Source of the DNA: Robiginitomaculum sp.
GTDB lineage: Bacteria > Pseudomonadota > Alphaproteobacteria > Caulobacterales > Maricaulaceae
DNA: 64,000 nucleotides
Assembly: GCA_021776615.1 (NCBI GenBank)
Contig: JAJFFO010000007.1
Coordinates: 124,001-188,000 of the forward strand
Direction: 5' to 3'
The translations under genes were made by a program, and so were the position numbers. Below the pieces are notes generated by a model. It saw nothing but the letters and a program-made list of their open reading frames with translations, was not told the DNA's origin and did no database searches. Below, piece by piece: positions 63,774-64,000 of this stretch (positions are counted from its first letter, which is position 1; every line of letters starts with the position of its first letter).

Positions 63774-64000
<227 letters not shown>

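Overview
This 64 kb window is chromosomal DNA of an alphaproteobacterium. The evidence is the order eno / ftsB / pdhA / pdhB / pdhC / lpdA, a pyruvate dehydrogenase E1-beta carrying its own lipoyl domain, a valine-degradation cluster, and initiator tRNA with an encoded CCA. A Caulobacterales/Maricaulales-like member is my guess, not shown by the sequence.

Left chromosomal part (1-18.5 kb, almost all on the minus strand): the 5' end of a cation/proton antiporter; an unusual Rieske-ferredoxin / thiamine-diphosphate (acetolactate synthase-like) fusion; an ECF sigma factor with a small zinc-finger anti-sigma factor; a four-gene Mla/Pqi-type lipid transport operon (permease, ATPase, MCE protein, lipoprotein); and a complete, tightly overlapping type II secretion operon gspC-D-E-F-G-H-I-J-K-L-M-N ending in a small lipoprotein gene.

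Middle part (18,544-43,448): a 24.9 kb integrative mobilizable element in the initiator tRNA-fMet gene, bounded by 75-bp direct repeats that differ at one base. Its integrase lies beside the intact tRNA. It carries a MobQ (MobA/MobL) relaxase with an RSF1010-type oriT, a MobC-like accessory protein and a VirD4/TraG-type coupling protein. No type IV secretion channel is visible, so it would have to borrow one. Cargo includes hipBA, an ArdA-like antirestriction protein, exported and lipoprotein genes with a DsbC-like thioredoxin-fold protein, a second compact tyrosine recombinase, several AT-rich genes of unknown function, and a 718-residue PIN-like protein with a membrane hairpin. Its left end holds the most interesting locus: a four-gene overlapping operon encoding an XRE regulator, a C5-cytosine DNA methyltransferase, a 1008-residue protein with both an N-terminal MORC-like GHKL ATPase and a C-terminal histidine-kinase-like module, and a 594-residue receiver-domain protein. 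This looks like a DNA-modification system wired to a phosphorelay, with no recognisable restriction endonuclease. Two identical dyads (ATCA-N4-TGAT, 21 bp apart) sit on its promoter.

Right chromosomal part (43.4-64 kb): tRNA-fMet and a fragment of a second copy; a divergent MFS transporter and short-chain dehydrogenase; a 0.8 kb block of palindromic intergenic repeats; the valine catabolism operon (isobutyryl-CoA dehydrogenase, 3-hydroxyisobutyryl-CoA hydrolase, 3-hydroxyisobutyrate dehydrogenase); hemB; a hybrid sensor kinase; and the pyruvate dehydrogenase region interleaved with a thioesterase, MarC, an HExxH membrane protein and a GFA-like protein. It ends with ftsB, an XRE/DUF2975 pair and the 3' end of eno.
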